64,000 nt of DNA from Hoyosella subflava DQS3-9A1 (lineage in GTDB: Bacteria; Actinomycetota; Actinomycetes; Mycobacteriales; Mycobacteriaceae), in contig NC_015564.1 in the NCBI RefSeq assembly GCF_000214175.1, positions 3,906,001 through 3,970,000 on the forward strand, read 5' to 3'. Of this stretch, positions 1 through 9,743 are shown piece after piece; within the stretch, counting starts at the first letter, position 1; every line of letters begins with the position of its first letter. Under the pieces are notes generated by a model, which was not told the origin of the DNA, made no database searches, and worked only from the letters and a program-made list of their open reading frames with translations. Made by a program: the position numbers and the translations under genes.

Positions 1-645
1 GGCATCAACCGTGACGACACAGTCGTCATTTACGGCGACAAGTCGAATTGGTGGGCGGCGTACGCAATGTGGGTTTTCACATTGTTCGGTCACCCCGATG
101 TCCGTCTCCTCGACGGCGGCAGGGATGCGTGGATCGCGGAAGAACGCGACATGAGCTTCTCCGTCCCACAACTGCCCGCAGCTGATTATCCGGTCGTGGC
201 CCGGGACGACTCGAAGATTCGCGCGTTCCGCGATCAAGTTTTGTTCCACCTCGGCTCAGGGCCCCTCATCGACGTGCGCTCACCCGCCGAGTACACCGGC
301 GAGCGCACCCACATGCCGGACTATCCCGAGGAGGGCGCACTGCGCGGCGGTCACATCCCGACCGCAGCGAGCATCCCCTGGGCGAAGGCCGCCGCCAACG
401 ACAGCCGGTTCAAGTCGCGCACCGAACTCGACGCGATCTACGGTGATCTCGACCCGAACGGCAACACGATCGTCTACTGCCGCATCGGGGAGCGTTCGAG
501 CCACACGTGGTTTGTCCTTACGTACCTGCTCGGCTTCACGGATGTTCGCAATTACGATGGATCGTGGACTGAGTGGGGAAATACTGTGCGTGTGCCGATC
601 GCTAAGGGCGAGGAGCCAGGTGAAGCCCCCTCGCGGGCATCGTGA
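1..645 (+). CDS. sseA: Thiosulfate sulfurtransferase (rhodanese), 5' end cut by window
   Basis: The reading frame is open from the first base of the window, so the N-terminus lies outside. What remains is the end of the first rhodanese domain and a complete second one. The second domain has the DVRSPAEY start and the catalytic loop [10 protein letters not shown], whose Cys accepts the sulfane sulfur. The enzyme moves sulfur from thiosulfate or a persulfide donor to an acceptor in the cytoplasm. The next gene is SufE-like and then accA3, the same order as Rv3283-Rv3285 in M. tuberculosis, which supports the sseA name. An ATG lies at 67, but coding clearly continues upstream of it. Confidence 0.9.
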   Translation, partial: GINRDDTVVIYGDKSNWWAAYAMWVFTLFGHPDVRLLDGGRDAWIAEERDMSFSVPQLPAADYPVVARDDSKIRAFRDQVLFHLGSGPLIDVRSPAEYTGERTHMPDYPEEGALRGGHIPTAASIPWAKAAANDSRFKSRTELDAIYGDLDPNGNTIVYCRIGERSSHTWFVLTYLLGFTDVRNYDGSWTEWGNTVRVPIAKGEEPGEAPSRAS

Positions 646-658
646 GGTTCGATAGCTG

Positions 659-1081
659 ATGGGATCACTTCCAGAGTCACTCGGGGACATCGTCGAGGAC
701 TTCAGATCGGTTGACGGTCAGGACAAACTCCAACTGCTGCTGGAGTTCAGCCGGGAACTGCCGTCGCTTCCACCGGAGTTGGAGGAAGCGGCCATGGAAC
801 CCGTTCCGGAATGCCAATCTCCCCTGTTCCTTGCCGTCGATACCACTGATCGTGGGAGTGTCCGCCTCCACTTCAGCGCTCCGCCGGAAGCGCCTACGAC
901 CCGTGGTTTCGCCTCGATACTGCATCAGGGTCTCGACGGTCAGAGCGCGGACGCGATCCTCGACGTTCCAGACGACTTTTACGCAGATCTTGGTCTCAGT
1001 TCCGTGGTGAGCCCGCTTCGGTTGCGCGGTATGTCGGCGATGCTCGCGCGCATCAAACGGAAGCTGCGGGAGAAGATGTGA
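659..1081 (+). CDS. SufE-like Fe-S cluster / sulfur-acceptor protein
   Basis: This 140-residue protein has the SufE fold signature: an N-terminal helix (LGDIVEDF), the PPEL segment, and an acceptor Cys in VPECQSPLF. In known SufE proteins that Cys takes sulfur from a desulfurase. The helical C-terminus ([17 protein letters not shown]) is also typical. It starts 13 bases after the sulfurtransferase stop and is probably co-transcribed with it, so it may take sulfur from that enzyme. It corresponds to Rv3284. No cysteine desulfurase is seen in the window. Confidence 0.88.
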   Translation: MGSLPESLGDIVEDFRSVDGQDKLQLLLEFSRELPSLPPELEEAAMEPVPECQSPLFLAVDTTDRGSVRLHFSAPPEAPTTRGFASILHQGLDGQSADAILDVPDDFYADLGLSSVVSPLRLRGMSAMLARIKRKLREKM

Positions 1082-1308
1082 TCAAATCGCGGCTTTCCGC
1101 TGGTGATCCGGTCGCGTCGCTGTTGGGTTACCCATCGGTAATCTGTGACAGTGGAGAGACAGGAAGTCAGCAAACGGGCACCCTCGGCTTACGCTGTGGC
1201 AACCCTTCTGCATAGACTCACCTTCGACACAACGTGGAAGTTCATCGTTCCCCGGCTCAACACGACTAGAACCGGAGGCAACGACTTAGGGCGAAAACAG
1301 GAGGCCCC

Positions 1309-3096
1309 GTGCCCAGCGAGACGACTGCACGCATCACAAAGGTTCTCGTCGCCAATCGTGGCGAGATTGCTGTCCGGGTGATACGCGGGGCACGGGATGC
1401 AGGTATCGCTAGCGTCGCCGTGTACGCCGAACCAGATGCGAACGCTCCGTTCGTTCGGCTGGCTGATGAGGCATTCGCACTCGGCGGCCAGACCTCTGCA
1501 GAGTCTTACCTGGTTTTTGACAAACTTCTAGACGCCGCGCGCCGTTCCGGCGCGAATGCAATTCACCCCGGCTACGGCTTTCTGTCGGAGAACGCCGATT
1601 TCGCCCAGGCGGTGATCGACGCCGGCCTGATCTGGATCGGCCCCGACCCACAGTCGATCCGCGACCTGGGCGACAAGGTAACCGCGCGGCACATCGCCAC
1701 GCGTGCAGGTGCACCATTGGTCCCGGGAACGAAAGAACCGGTAAAGGACGCCGACGAAGTGGTGACGTTCGCAGAGGAGCACGGCCTCCCCATCGCGATC
1801 AAAGCCGCGTTCGGTGGCGGCGGGCGTGGCATGAAGGTTGCGCGCACCCTCGAAGAAGTGCCTGAACTGTTCGAGTCCGCAACCCGCGAGGCAGTCGCAG
1901 CCTTCGGCCGCGGTGAATGCTTCGTCGAGCGCTATCTCGATCGCCCCCGGCACGTCGAAGCTCAGGTACTTGCTGACGTCCACGGCAACGTCGTAGTCGT
2001 CGGCACTCGCGACTGTTCGCTTCAGCGGCGGTTCCAGAAGCTCGTTGAGGAAGCTCCGGCCCCGTTCCTGTCTGACAGCCAGCGCGAGGAAATCCACACT
2101 TCCGCCAAGGCGATCTGCCGCGAGGCGAACTATCACGGCGCGGGCACCGTCGAGTACCTCGTCGGCCAGGATGGCCTCATTTCGTTCCTCGAAGTCAACA
2201 CGCGACTCCAGGTCGAGCATCCGGTGACTGAGGAAACTTCGGGCGTCGATCTCGTCCGTGAACAGTTCCGCATCGCTGAAGGCCAGGTGCTCGATCTCAA
2301 AGAGGACCCCACACCTCGCGGCCACTCATTCGAGTTCCGAATCAACGGAGAGGACGCCGGCCGCAATTTCCTCCCCGCGCCCGGCTCAATCACGCGCTAC
2401 GAAGTGCCGTCAGGGCCTGGCGTTCGTGTCGACTCCGGGGTCGAAAACGGCAGCGTCATTGGTGGCCAGTTCGACTCCATGCTCGCGAAGCTCATCGTCA
2501 CCGGTCAGACGCGAAAAGAGGCACTCGAACGGTCCCGTCGAGCACTTGCTGAGTTCCACGTTGAGGGTATGGCGACCGTTATTCCCTTCCACAGTGCGGT
2601 CGTCTCGGATCCCGCCTTCATCGGAGACGAAACAGGCTTCAGCGTCCACACGCGCTGGATTGAGACCGAATGGGATAACAGCGTCGAACCGTATGTCGGT
2701 TCTGTCGCGCCAGAGGAAGAACCAATGCCGCGCCAAAGTGTCGTCGTCGAGGTCGGCGGTAAGCGCCTCGAAGTTTCACTGCCCGGCGACTTCGCGGTCG
2801 CCAGCAATGGTGCAGCTACTGGCGGTGTACGCAAGAAGCCCAAGCCACGTACGCGTGGCGCCGCAGGAGGCGCCGTCGCTTCTGGCGACGCGGTCGTCGC
2901 GCCTATGCAGGGGACCGTTGTCAAGGTAGCCGTCGAAGAGGGACAGGAAGTCCTAGAAGGCGAACTCGTCGTCGTACTCGAAGCGATGAAGATGGAAAAC
3001 CCGGTGAGCGCCCACAAGTCAGGAGTTGTCACGGGCCTCACGGTCAGCCCTGGGTCGGCGATTACGCAAGGCACCGTACTTCTCGAGCTCAAGTAG
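1309..3096 (+). CDS. accA3: Acetyl/propionyl-CoA carboxylase alpha subunit (biotin carboxylase plus BCCP)
   Basis: The 595-residue protein joins a biotin carboxylase with a biotin carboxyl carrier domain. Visible parts are the N-terminal [12 protein letters not shown], the ATP-grasp glycine loop [12 protein letters not shown], the carboxylase active-site segment [14 protein letters not shown], and the biotinylation motif EAMKMENP with the modified Lys near residue 561. It carboxylates biotin with bicarbonate and ATP for partner beta subunits, supplying malonyl-CoA and methylmalonyl-CoA for fatty and mycolic acid synthesis. The start is a GTG with AGGAGG a few bases upstream. The 227-base gap before it shows no convincing gene and probably holds the promoter. 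Order and length match Rv3285. Confidence 0.95.
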   Translation: MPSETTARITKVLVANRGEIAVRVIRGARDAGIASVAVYAEPDANAPFVRLADEAFALGGQTSAESYLVFDKLLDAARRSGANAIHPGYGFLSENADFAQAVIDAGLIWIGPDPQSIRDLGDKVTARHIATRAGAPLVPGTKEPVKDADEVVTFAEEHGLPIAIKAAFGGGGRGMKVARTLEEVPELFESATREAVAAFGRGECFVERYLDRPRHVEAQVLADVHGNVVVVGTRDCSLQRRFQKLVEEAPAPFLSDSQREEIHTSAKAICREANYHGAGTVEYLVGQDGLISFLEVNTRLQVEHPVTEETSGVDLVREQFRIAEGQVLDLKEDPTPRGHSFEFRINGEDAGRNFLPAPGSITRYEVPSGPGVRVDSGVENGSVIGGQFDSMLAKLIVTGQTRKEALERSRRALAEFHVEGMATVIPFHSAVVSDPAFIGDETGFSVHTRWIETEWDNSVEPYVGSVAPEEEPMPRQSVVVEVGGKRLEVSLPGDFAVASNGAATGGVRKKPKPRTRGAAGGAVASGDAVVAPMQGTVVKVAVEEGQEVLEGELVVVLEAMKMENPVSAHKSGVVTGLTVSPGSAITQGTVLLELK

Positions 3097-3119
3097 CCGC
3101 GTTCTCATGAGCATCTAGA

Positions 3120-3545
3120 ATGGCCGCCATGGGGGACGTACCTGACATTCGCGTTGGCCATGCGGAGCGAGAGCGTGCCATAGCAGCGCTGAACGAGCAT
3201 TTCTCCGCTGGTCGCCTCACCCTCACCGAATACGATGACCGGTCCGCACGGGCTGTTGCTGCCACTACGCGCGGAGATCTGGATGCGCTTTTCGCAGATC
3301 TTCCGCTCCTTCCCACACGCGTGGGGCCCGCGCCACCCCCTGCCCAGCAGCATCCCCAGATTGGAAAACCTAGCGGCCGGGAGCTTCCCCGCGGCCCCAT
3401 CATGGCCCTCATGCCATTCGTCGCGCTCACTCTCTTCATCGTCACGGACTTCCAGAACAACTGGCTCTTCTTTCTTCTGATCCCAGTGACCGCGATCCTG
3501 CTTTTCGGTTTCGGCAGCTCGGATGACAACTCAGGAAAGTGCTAA
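3120..3545 (+). CDS. DUF1707 small membrane protein
   Basis: The 141-residue protein opens with a DUF1707 domain (residues about 8-60; IRVGHAERERAIAALNEHFSAG and TLTEYDDR). A Pro-rich linker follows, then two hydrophobic segments near residues 98-113 and 118-131. DUF1707 proteins are common in actinobacteria and their biochemical role is unknown. The start may be ATG 3120 or ATG 3129. The stop directly abuts the next GTG start, so the two genes are probably translated together. Confidence 0.75.
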   Translation: MAAMGDVPDIRVGHAERERAIAALNEHFSAGRLTLTEYDDRSARAVAATTRGDLDALFADLPLLPTRVGPAPPPAQQHPQIGKPSGRELPRGPIMALMPFVALTLFIVTDFQNNWLFFLLIPVTAILLFGFGSSDDNSGKC

Positions 3546-3893
3546 GTGGAACCTGTCGAGATCAACGCTGGCGAGTGGTACCTGCGTGCGTTGCGCTGTG
3601 ATGAACGCGTCGATGATAGTCCCGCCCTGCGCGTCCACGGGCTCACCGATCCCGTGCAGTACGTGAAAACGTGCACGGCCGAGTGGGGCGCTGATACTCG
3701 ATACACCTGGGCGGTGTGTGAACCATCCACTGGCGAGATGCTCGGTGAGGTCTCGGTCCACCCGGGAGAGCGGTCTGCCGTGGTCGAGACCTGGCATCGT
3801 CCAGGCCAAGAGGCGGCTGTTAGCACCTCACGCGACGCGGTCATCCGCTTTTGTGAATCGGGCCTCGGACTTTCCATTAGCGACGCTAACTAA
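3546..3893 (+). CDS. Short GNAT-like acetyltransferase domain protein
   Basis: This 115-residue protein starts with GTG immediately after the upstream TAA. It resembles the first half of a RimJ-type GNAT fold: WYLRALRCDERVDD at the N-terminus and WAVCEPSTGEMLGEVSVH, a strand pair typical of the acetyl-CoA fold. It lacks a clear Q/RxxGxA acetyl-CoA loop and is shorter than a full GNAT (about 160-180 residues). It may be a degenerate or regulatory domain rather than an active enzyme. Family assignment is tentative. Confidence 0.5.
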   Translation: MEPVEINAGEWYLRALRCDERVDDSPALRVHGLTDPVQYVKTCTAEWGADTRYTWAVCEPSTGEMLGEVSVHPGERSAVVETWHRPGQEAAVSTSRDAVIRFCESGLGLSISDAN

Positions 3894-3897
3894 GACT

Positions 3898-4287
3898 GTG
3901 AGGTCTCTCACACGATCCATGTGGCGGCGCGTTCCACTGGTCATCACGTTCGTGGTCGTCTGCGTGATGCTCTTTGGTCCCGCTCCCGATACGCCGAGCC
4001 CGATCCCCCATCTCGACAAAGCTGTCCACTTCGTGCTTTTCGCCGCGCTCGCTCTCACCTCGTGTTTTGCACAGATAAGAGCCTTGCCGACGTTGCTCTG
4101 GGTCAGCACCTTCGCCGTATTGTCCGAATTGCTGCAAGGGGCGCTTCCTGGCAACAGGACTGCTGACGTACTGGATGTGGCGGCTGACATTGTGGGGGCG
4201 GTCGCCGGTCTGCTGGCCGCGCGAGCCACTTTCCTCCGCCCCGATGGACGGCCCTCAGCCGAGCGCTCACACCCGTCGAACCGGTAG
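3898..4287 (+). CDS. VanZ-like membrane protein
   Basis: I placed the start at GTG 3898 (ATG 3919 is the alternative) because everything in frame upstream overlaps the preceding gene. The protein of about 129 residues has hydrophobic helices near residues 11-24, 40-55, 63-78 and 93-108. It carries VanZ hallmarks: the HLDKAVHFVLFA motif and the ELLQGALPGNRTADVLDVAADIVGA stretch with conserved E, Q, R, D and G. VanZ-family proteins are membrane proteins of poorly defined function, named after a teicoplanin-resistance gene; nothing here implies resistance. Confidence 0.7.
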   Translation: MRSLTRSMWRRVPLVITFVVVCVMLFGPAPDTPSPIPHLDKAVHFVLFAALALTSCFAQIRALPTLLWVSTFAVLSELLQGALPGNRTADVLDVAADIVGAVAGLLAARATFLRPDGRPSAERSHPSNR

Positions 4288-4297
4288 GCTCAGTCGT

Positions 4298-4912
4298 GTG
4301 AGAAACGGGCCGAAAAACGATCAGATGCCGTCGGAGGCGGCGGCATCTGACACGCGCATCCGGCTCCGTGTTCCCTTGCCATCTGTACTGGGAGGCAGGC
4401 ACTTTCGCCGCTCACAGCGAACCCAGCACGAGCACCCTACTGCCCCACTTCCCCTCCTCGACGAGACATCCCCCGCGGACACGCTGCGGTCTCTCGCCGC
4501 AGTGCCCGCACATATCGGAAAAACCGCAAAGGGTGCCTTATCCCCGGCTCGTAAGGTCATCGCTCACGCCTCGAATAGCCTGGGCCCAAAAACGTCCGCC
4601 GAGCCGGAGCCACCCGTCCTCACGCAGACTGATATCGAGAAACTCCGCGCAGTCCAGGAAGAGCTTCGCATCCTTGCTCGAGCCGTGCGCGACCGCAGGA
4701 TCCGACGGCGACTGCACCTCGCCCGTGAATGCCTCGGAGAAATCGGGCGTGACAGCAGGCCGGGAGGACTGGTACCCCGCCGCAGTCGGCACCGTGATAT
4801 TTCGCTGACCCGCCTGCACGATGCTCAACAGGCTGCGGCATCCGCGCCGCGAAACCTGCTCAACCCCCTTCGATACCCCGGCTATCTGAAAACGGCACTT
4901 AGCCGAATTTAA
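4298..4912 (+). CDS. Hypothetical protein, basic and helical
   Basis: I recognise no family. The start is most likely GTG 4298 or ATG 4325, because an upstream in-frame ATG would overlap the VanZ-like gene deeply. The product (about 204 residues) is rich in Arg, Pro and Ala. It has one likely amphipathic helix (LTQTDIEKLRAVQEELRILARAVRDRR) near residues 108-135 and an Arg-rich C-terminus, with no signal peptide or membrane segment. GC-rich third positions in the helical part favour this strand over the opposite-strand reading frame at 4538-4942. It could be a small nucleic-acid or membrane-surface binding protein, but that is a guess. Confidence 0.45.
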   Translation: MRNGPKNDQMPSEAAASDTRIRLRVPLPSVLGGRHFRRSQRTQHEHPTAPLPLLDETSPADTLRSLAAVPAHIGKTAKGALSPARKVIAHASNSLGPKTSAEPEPPVLTQTDIEKLRAVQEELRILARAVRDRRIRRRLHLARECLGEIGRDSRPGGLVPRRSRHRDISLTRLHDAQQAAASAPRNLLNPLRYPGYLKTALSRI

Positions 4913-4955
4913 GCCCCTCCACAGGATCGTGACAGCCATCACTTAGAATCCTCTT

Positions 4956-6245
4956 GTGATGTCAAGAATCCGTGTCCGTCGAGTCCTGCTTGCCTGCTCG
5001 GCCGCACTCGTGATTCTCGCGGGCGGATCGCCGGCTGTCGCGCAGAATGCTCCGTCGCCCGGCTTCTACGAGCCGCCCTCTCCTCTTGCGGCCAGCGCGC
5101 CGGGTGAAATCATTCGCGCCGAGCCGTCGCCGCTGTTGCTGGAGATTCCCTCGCCCGACGGTCTGATCCCGGCCGAAGCGACTCGGTTCATGTACCAGTC
5201 CACGGACACGCATGGGGCCCCTATCGCCGTCACCGGAACGTATCTCGATCCAGCAGCACCGTGGCCCGGCCCTGGGCCACGCCCGCTGATCAGTATGGCC
5301 CCCGGCACTCAGGGGCAGGGCGATCAATGCGCCCCTTCCAAACTTCTCAGTCAGCTGATCCATTTTGACTATCCGCTCGACCTGCGCGGCGAGTATGAGC
5401 TGCCATTTATGACCGCCATGCTCGCGCAGGGAATCGCTGTCGTGATGACCGATTATCAAGGCCTCGGCACGCCAGGGCATCACACCTACGTCAATCGCAA
5501 GGCGCAGGGCCGCGCTGTCCTCGATGCTGTCCGAGCGGCGCAGCGCCTTCCCGGAACGAAGATCAGTGGTGACGGCCCCGTCGCGCTCTGGGGATATTCC
5601 CAGGGTGGTGGCGCGTCCGCGAGTGCAGCGGAGCTTCATGCCAGTTATGCCCCGGAACTCGACATCAAGGGCGCATATGTGGGGGCGCCGCCCGCCGACC
5701 TCACCGAAGTGCTCCAGGTCGTCGACGGCACGATCTTGACTGGTGTCATCGGCTACGCCATCAATGGTTTTTCTCAGGCCTATCCCGAAATCCGCCCGAT
5801 CATCGACAACGAGGTGAATGAGGTCGGCCGTTCAGTACTCAATGAGGTGGCGGGCCAATGCGTCGCGGAAACCGCTTTGCGGTTCGGATTCCAGCAAACT
5901 CGTGACTACACGCGCTCAGGTGAACCACTGTCGGTCATCCTCGATCGATATGAGGAAGTGCGTGCGATATTGGCGGACCAGCGCCTCGGTAGCATCAGGC
6001 CGACCGTACCCGTGCTTATTCAAAGCGGTACCGCCGACGACATCGTGCCAGCGCATCAGGTCCGTCAGTTGGCCCGTGAATGGTGCAGCCAGGACGCCAC
6101 CGTCCAGTTGTCACCCAACGAACTCCCGCCAATAATTCCCGGGCTTGCCGTTAACCATGCGGTGCCCTACCTTGCGGGGATAGGTGAATCAATTGACTTC
6201 ATCAACGCCAGATTCGCTGACCGTCCGGTCCCGTCGAACTGCTGA
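4956..6245 (+). CDS. Secreted lipase/esterase of the secretory lipase (LIP) family
   Basis: This 429-residue exported hydrolase has a Sec signal peptide (RRVLLACSAALVILAGGSPAVAQ, cleavage near residue 30), then a mature alpha/beta hydrolase of the secretory lipase family known from Candida and actinobacteria. The nucleophile lies in GYSQGGGAS, the acid is probably the Asp in GTADDIVPAHQ, and the His is in NHAVPYLAG. It should cleave acyl esters outside the cell. GTG 4956 and ATG 4959 are both possible starts. It ends just before the convergent glpD gene. No lipobox is present. Confidence 0.85.
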   Translation: MMSRIRVRRVLLACSAALVILAGGSPAVAQNAPSPGFYEPPSPLAASAPGEIIRAEPSPLLLEIPSPDGLIPAEATRFMYQSTDTHGAPIAVTGTYLDPAAPWPGPGPRPLISMAPGTQGQGDQCAPSKLLSQLIHFDYPLDLRGEYELPFMTAMLAQGIAVVMTDYQGLGTPGHHTYVNRKAQGRAVLDAVRAAQRLPGTKISGDGPVALWGYSQGGGASASAAELHASYAPELDIKGAYVGAPPADLTEVLQVVDGTILTGVIGYAINGFSQAYPEIRPIIDNEVNEVGRSVLNEVAGQCVAETALRFGFQQTRDYTRSGEPLSVILDRYEEVRAILADQRLGSIRPTVPVLIQSGTADDIVPAHQVRQLAREWCSQDATVQLSPNELPPIIPGLAVNHAVPYLAGIGESIDFINARFADRPVPSNC

Positions 6246-6247
6246 TG

Positions 6248-7987
6248 CTAGTGCGGAATATTAGCGCTGACAGGTTCTTTGATGAACGGCCGTGCTTCTG
6301 GAGCGGCCGCCCGTAAAGCATCCGCTGAAGCGTCGTCCGGCCGAGCCTGGGATTCCTTCTCAGCCTTCACTCTCGCCAGGAAGAGGTTCACCTCCCGATC
6401 GACGTCCGCGTCGTCCCACCCAAGAACCGGGGCAACAAGCTCGGCGACCTGGTGGGCACAATCTGCACCCCGGTGCGGGTATTCGATAGCGATCCGGGTG
6501 CGCCGGACAAGAATGTCCTCGAGGTGCAGCGCCGCCTCAGCGGAGGCGGCGTACACAATCTCGACCTTCAGGTAGTCAGGCGCCGCTTCGAGGGGGTCGA
6601 GGAGATGCGGTGCCTTTTCTGCGCACGCCAGCACTTCGTACACCATAGAGCCGTACCGGTCGAGCAGGTGGCGCACACGGTAGGGATGGACACCGTACTG
6701 TGCGCCGAGGTGATCGGCCTGATTGATCAGCGCGTGGTAGCCATCCGCACCGATCAGTGGCACTCTCTCCGTGATGGAAGGTGCTACGCGGGTAGGAATG
6801 AACTCGGAAGCCGCGTCAAGTGCGTCCGCCGCCATCACCCGGTAAGTCGTGTACTTCCCTCCCGCGATCGCAATGAGCCCCGGCGCGACCTCCGCGACAG
6901 CGTGCTCGCGCGACAGTTTCGAAGTTGTATCGCTCTCACCGGCAAGCAGCGGCCTGAGCCCCGCATAAACGCCCGAAATGTCGCCGGGCGTCAAAGGGGT
7001 CACCAGAACCTTATTCACGTTCGCGAGGATGTATTCGATGTCAGCGCGGGTCGCAGCTGGGTGGGCCAGGTCGAGGTGCCAGTCAGTGTCCGTGGTGCCG
7101 ATTATCCAGTGCCGGCCCCACGGAATCACGAACAGTACCGACTTCTCAGTCCGCAAGATGATCGCGGCTTCGCTGATGATCCTGTCGCGCGGAACCACAA
7201 TGTGCACCCCTTTCGAGGCGCGCACACGGAACCTGCCGCGCTGGCCGGAAAGAGCCTGAATTTCGTCCGTCCAGACGCCAGTACAGTTGATCACCACGTG
7301 AGCTTTGATCTCACCAGTTTCTCCGGTCTCACAATCCCGGATTGTCACGCCTGATACACGGTCAGCTTCCTTCAGGAAGTCAATGACCTGCGTCGATGAA
7401 CGAACCACAGCGCCATAGTGAGCGGCGGTTCGCGCTACGGTCATCGTGTGGCGAGCATCATCGACCACCGTATCGAAGTAGCGGATACCACCAATGAGCG
7501 ACTGCCGTCGCAGTCCCGGCGCCATCCGGAGGGCGCCCGCGCGTGTCAGTTGCTTTTGCGCAGGAACCGATTTCGCGCCACCCATCCTGTCGTACAAGAA
7601 GATTCCGGCACCAATGTAGGGACGCTCCCAATAGCGCTTTGTCAGGGGAAACAAAAACTCCAGGGGCTTCACGAGATGCGGCGCGAGGCGGCTCAGTGCG
7701 AGTTCCCGTTCCTTCAGCGCCTCTCGGACGAGCCCGAATTCGAGCTGTTCGAGATACCGCAGTCCACCGTGAAACATCTTCGACGACCGGCTCGACGTGC
7801 CAGAAGCCAGATCCCGGGCCTCAACAAGACCCACTTTCAAACCTCTGGTCGCCGCATCGAGTGCTGCCCCGGCGCCGACGATACCGCCGCCGATCACTAG
7901 TACATCGAACTGCTGGGTCGTCAGGTCTTCCCAGGCCTGCTTCCGTCGGGCAGGACCGAGAACATGGGTGTCAGACTGATGACGCAA
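6248..7987 (-). CDS. glpD: Glycerol-3-phosphate dehydrogenase (FAD)
   Basis: This enzyme oxidises sn-glycerol 3-phosphate to dihydroxyacetone phosphate and passes electrons to the quinone pool. It has the N-terminal FAD motif [15 protein letters not shown], the family segment [17 protein letters not shown], and the C-terminal GlpD domain. The sequence tracks mycobacterial GlpD2 closely, including the C-terminal QPDD.SAD.LRA.APEAR. I chose TTG 7987 as start (about 579 residues) because AGGGGG lies 6 bases upstream and the N-terminus then matches the family length. A longer frame to GTG 8059 would overlap the first part of the divergent glpK leader. Coupling with glpK supports a glycerol-use role. 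Confidence 0.9.
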   Translation of the reverse strand: MRHQSDTHVLGPARRKQAWEDLTTQQFDVLVIGGGIVGAGAALDAATRGLKVGLVEARDLASGTSSRSSKMFHGGLRYLEQLEFGLVREALKERELALSRLAPHLVKPLEFLFPLTKRYWERPYIGAGIFLYDRMGGAKSVPAQKQLTRAGALRMAPGLRRQSLIGGIRYFDTVVDDARHTMTVARTAAHYGAVVRSSTQVIDFLKEADRVSGVTIRDCETGETGEIKAHVVINCTGVWTDEIQALSGQRGRFRVRASKGVHIVVPRDRIISEAAIILRTEKSVLFVIPWGRHWIIGTTDTDWHLDLAHPAATRADIEYILANVNKVLVTPLTPGDISGVYAGLRPLLAGESDTTSKLSREHAVAEVAPGLIAIAGGKYTTYRVMAADALDAASEFIPTRVAPSITERVPLIGADGYHALINQADHLGAQYGVHPYRVRHLLDRYGSMVYEVLACAEKAPHLLDPLEAAPDYLKVEIVYAASAEAALHLEDILVRRTRIAIEYPHRGADCAHQVAELVAPVLGWDDADVDREVNLFLARVKAEKESQARPDDASADALRAAAPEARPFIKEPVSANIPH

Positions 7988-8072
7988 CGAGAACCCCCTA
8001 AACGACGCCGGAGTGATTCCCAGGCTAGTAGCTTGGGCCAGGAAGCACCGGACGAACACACTGGAGCGACAT

Positions 8073-9578
8073 GTGACTGTGACCCGCTACGTTGCCGCTA
8101 TCGACCAGGGCACGACCTCGAGCCGCTGTATTGTCTTCGACCACTCCGGACGAATCGTGTCGGTGTCCCAGAAGGAACACGAACAGATCTTTCCCCGTGC
8201 GGGGTGGGTCGAACATGATCCGGCCGAGATCTGGTCAAATGTTCGTGAGGTCGTCGGTGCAGCCATCGGAAAAGCTGATATCCCGAAGGACTCAATCGCG
8301 GCTGTTGGTATCACAAATCAGCGTGAGACCACTGTCGTGTGGGAACGCGCAACGGGAAAGCCGATCTACAACGCGATTGTCTGGCAGGACACTCGAACTG
8401 AAGAGCTGTGCCGCGAAATTGCTGGATCGCAAGGTCCCGACCTCTACCGTGAACGAACCGGTCTGCCCCTCTCAACGTATTTCTCGGGCCCCAAGATCAG
8501 ATGGATTCTCGACGAGGTCGATGGGGCCCGCGAGCGCGCCGAGCGGGGCGAGCTGTGCTTTGGAACCATGGACACCTGGGTGTTGTGGAATGCCACAGGT
8601 GGACCGGATGGAGGCGTTCACGTCACGGATGTCACCAACGCCTCGCGGACGCTCCTGATGGACCTCACGACTCTCGAGTGGGATGAGGCGATCTGTGCGG
8701 ACATCGGAGTTCCTATCGCGATGCTCCCGGAGATCCGCAGCTCATCTGAGGTCTACGGCAGTGCCCGGCCGAAACGCGGCCTAGACGGGGTTCCGATCGC
8801 GGGGATCCTCGGCGACCAGCAGGCCGCAACCTTCGGCCAGGCGTGTCTCTCGCCTGGAGAAGCGAAGAACACATACGGCACCGGCAACTTCCTTCTGCTG
8901 AACACGGGCACCTCGCCCGTACAGAGTGAAAACGGCCTGCTGACAACGGTGTGCTACCGCCTCGGCTCCGCTGATCCTGTGTATGCGCTGGAAGGATCGA
9001 TCGCCGTTACCGGGTCCCTGGTGCAGTGGCTGCGAGACAACCTTGGGCTCATCTCGTCCGCAGCGGAGGTCGAATCCCTGGCCCGGTCCGTCGACGACAA
9101 CGGGGGTGTGTATTTCGTTCCAGCCTTCTCTGGACTGTTCGCTCCACGGTGGCGACCAGACGCCCGAGGGGTCATCGCCGGTCTCACACGGTTCCACAAC
9201 AAGGGACACATCGCGCGCGCGGCTCTAGAGGCGACCGCCTATCAAACACGTGAAGTTCTCGAAGCCGCCCGAGCCGACTCCGGCGTTGACCTCACCACGT
9301 TGAAGGTCGACGGCGGGATGGTGTCGAACGAGCTACTGATGCAATTCCAGGCAGACATGCTCGACGTTCCCGTGATCAGACCGGTGGTGTCGGAGACGAC
9401 CGCGTTAGGAGCTGCCTACGCGGCAGGGCTCGCCGTTGGGTTCTGGGACGACGTCGAGGACATTCGCTCCAACTGGGCGCAAGACAAAGCCTGGCAACCG
9501 TCGATGGACGCACGTAAACGTGCCCGGCTCTACGCCGACTGGAACAAGGCGGTGGAGCGGACCTACGGCTGGGTCTAG
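8073..9578 (+). CDS. glpK: Glycerol kinase
   Basis: The product phosphorylates glycerol to glycerol 3-phosphate with ATP in the cytoplasm, feeding GlpD. It shows the FGGY-kinase N-terminal [11 protein letters not shown] and the C-terminal [17 protein letters not shown] nucleotide-binding region. GTG 8073 (or GTG 8079) is preferred over an upstream ATG at 8013: GGAG sits at 8063-8066 and the resulting length of about 501 residues is normal for GlpK. The gene diverges from glpD with only about 85 bases between starts, so they share a regulatory region. No glycerol facilitator is seen nearby. Confidence 0.95.
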   Translation: MTVTRYVAAIDQGTTSSRCIVFDHSGRIVSVSQKEHEQIFPRAGWVEHDPAEIWSNVREVVGAAIGKADIPKDSIAAVGITNQRETTVVWERATGKPIYNAIVWQDTRTEELCREIAGSQGPDLYRERTGLPLSTYFSGPKIRWILDEVDGARERAERGELCFGTMDTWVLWNATGGPDGGVHVTDVTNASRTLLMDLTTLEWDEAICADIGVPIAMLPEIRSSSEVYGSARPKRGLDGVPIAGILGDQQAATFGQACLSPGEAKNTYGTGNFLLLNTGTSPVQSENGLLTTVCYRLGSADPVYALEGSIAVTGSLVQWLRDNLGLISSAAEVESLARSVDDNGGVYFVPAFSGLFAPRWRPDARGVIAGLTRFHNKGHIARAALEATAYQTREVLEAARADSGVDLTTLKVDGGMVSNELLMQFQADMLDVPVIRPVVSETTALGAAYAAGLAVGFWDDVEDIRSNWAQDKAWQPSMDARKRARLYADWNKAVERTYGWV

Positions 9579-9655
9579 CCGCCTCCAGCCGCGCGGGAAA
9601 CGGGCACGCGCGGTAGTCATATCTACCGCCGCTGCACACAACTAGTGCGGGGGCA

Positions 9656-9703
9656 TGTGGATAACGGGTGCGGCGTGCAGTAAGGCTCCAAAACTGTGGA
9701 TAA
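9656..9703 (-). promoter_or_regulatory. Two perfect DnaA-box sequences in the glpK downstream gap
   Basis: The 165-base gap between glpK and the next gene contains TGTGGATAA at 9656-9664 and again at 9695-9703. Each is an exact reverse complement of the consensus DnaA box TTATCCACA, in the same orientation and 39 bases apart. No AT-rich unwinding region or origin-type gene neighbourhood is visible, so a replication origin is unlikely. Titration of DnaA or DnaA control of a neighbour is possible. Confidence 0.5.
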
Positions 9704-9743
9704 CTTCCGGGGTCACACTCAGATTTGATACAAGATTGCCTGC

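Noticed and set aside
1145-1381. Plus-strand open frame before and into accA3
   Set aside because: It overlaps the accA3 start in another frame, has no family similarity and no good RBS; the region is better read as the accA3 leader.
1528-2325. 265-codon open frame opposite accA3
   Set aside because: It is antisense to highly conserved biotin carboxylase motifs; long antisense frames are expected in high-GC genes.
4538-4942. Minus-strand frame opposite the hypothetical gene at 4298
   Set aside because: Codon third positions favour the plus strand, and the minus product shows no coherent domain.
6452-7354. 300-codon plus-strand frame opposite glpD
   Set aside because: glpD is unmistakable on the minus strand; this is its shadow.
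9588-9640. Hairpins (CCGCGCG/CGCGCGG and CGGTAG/CTACCG) just after glpK as a terminator
   Set aside because: Neither is followed by a T-tract; they could be chance in GC-rich DNA, so no terminator is called.
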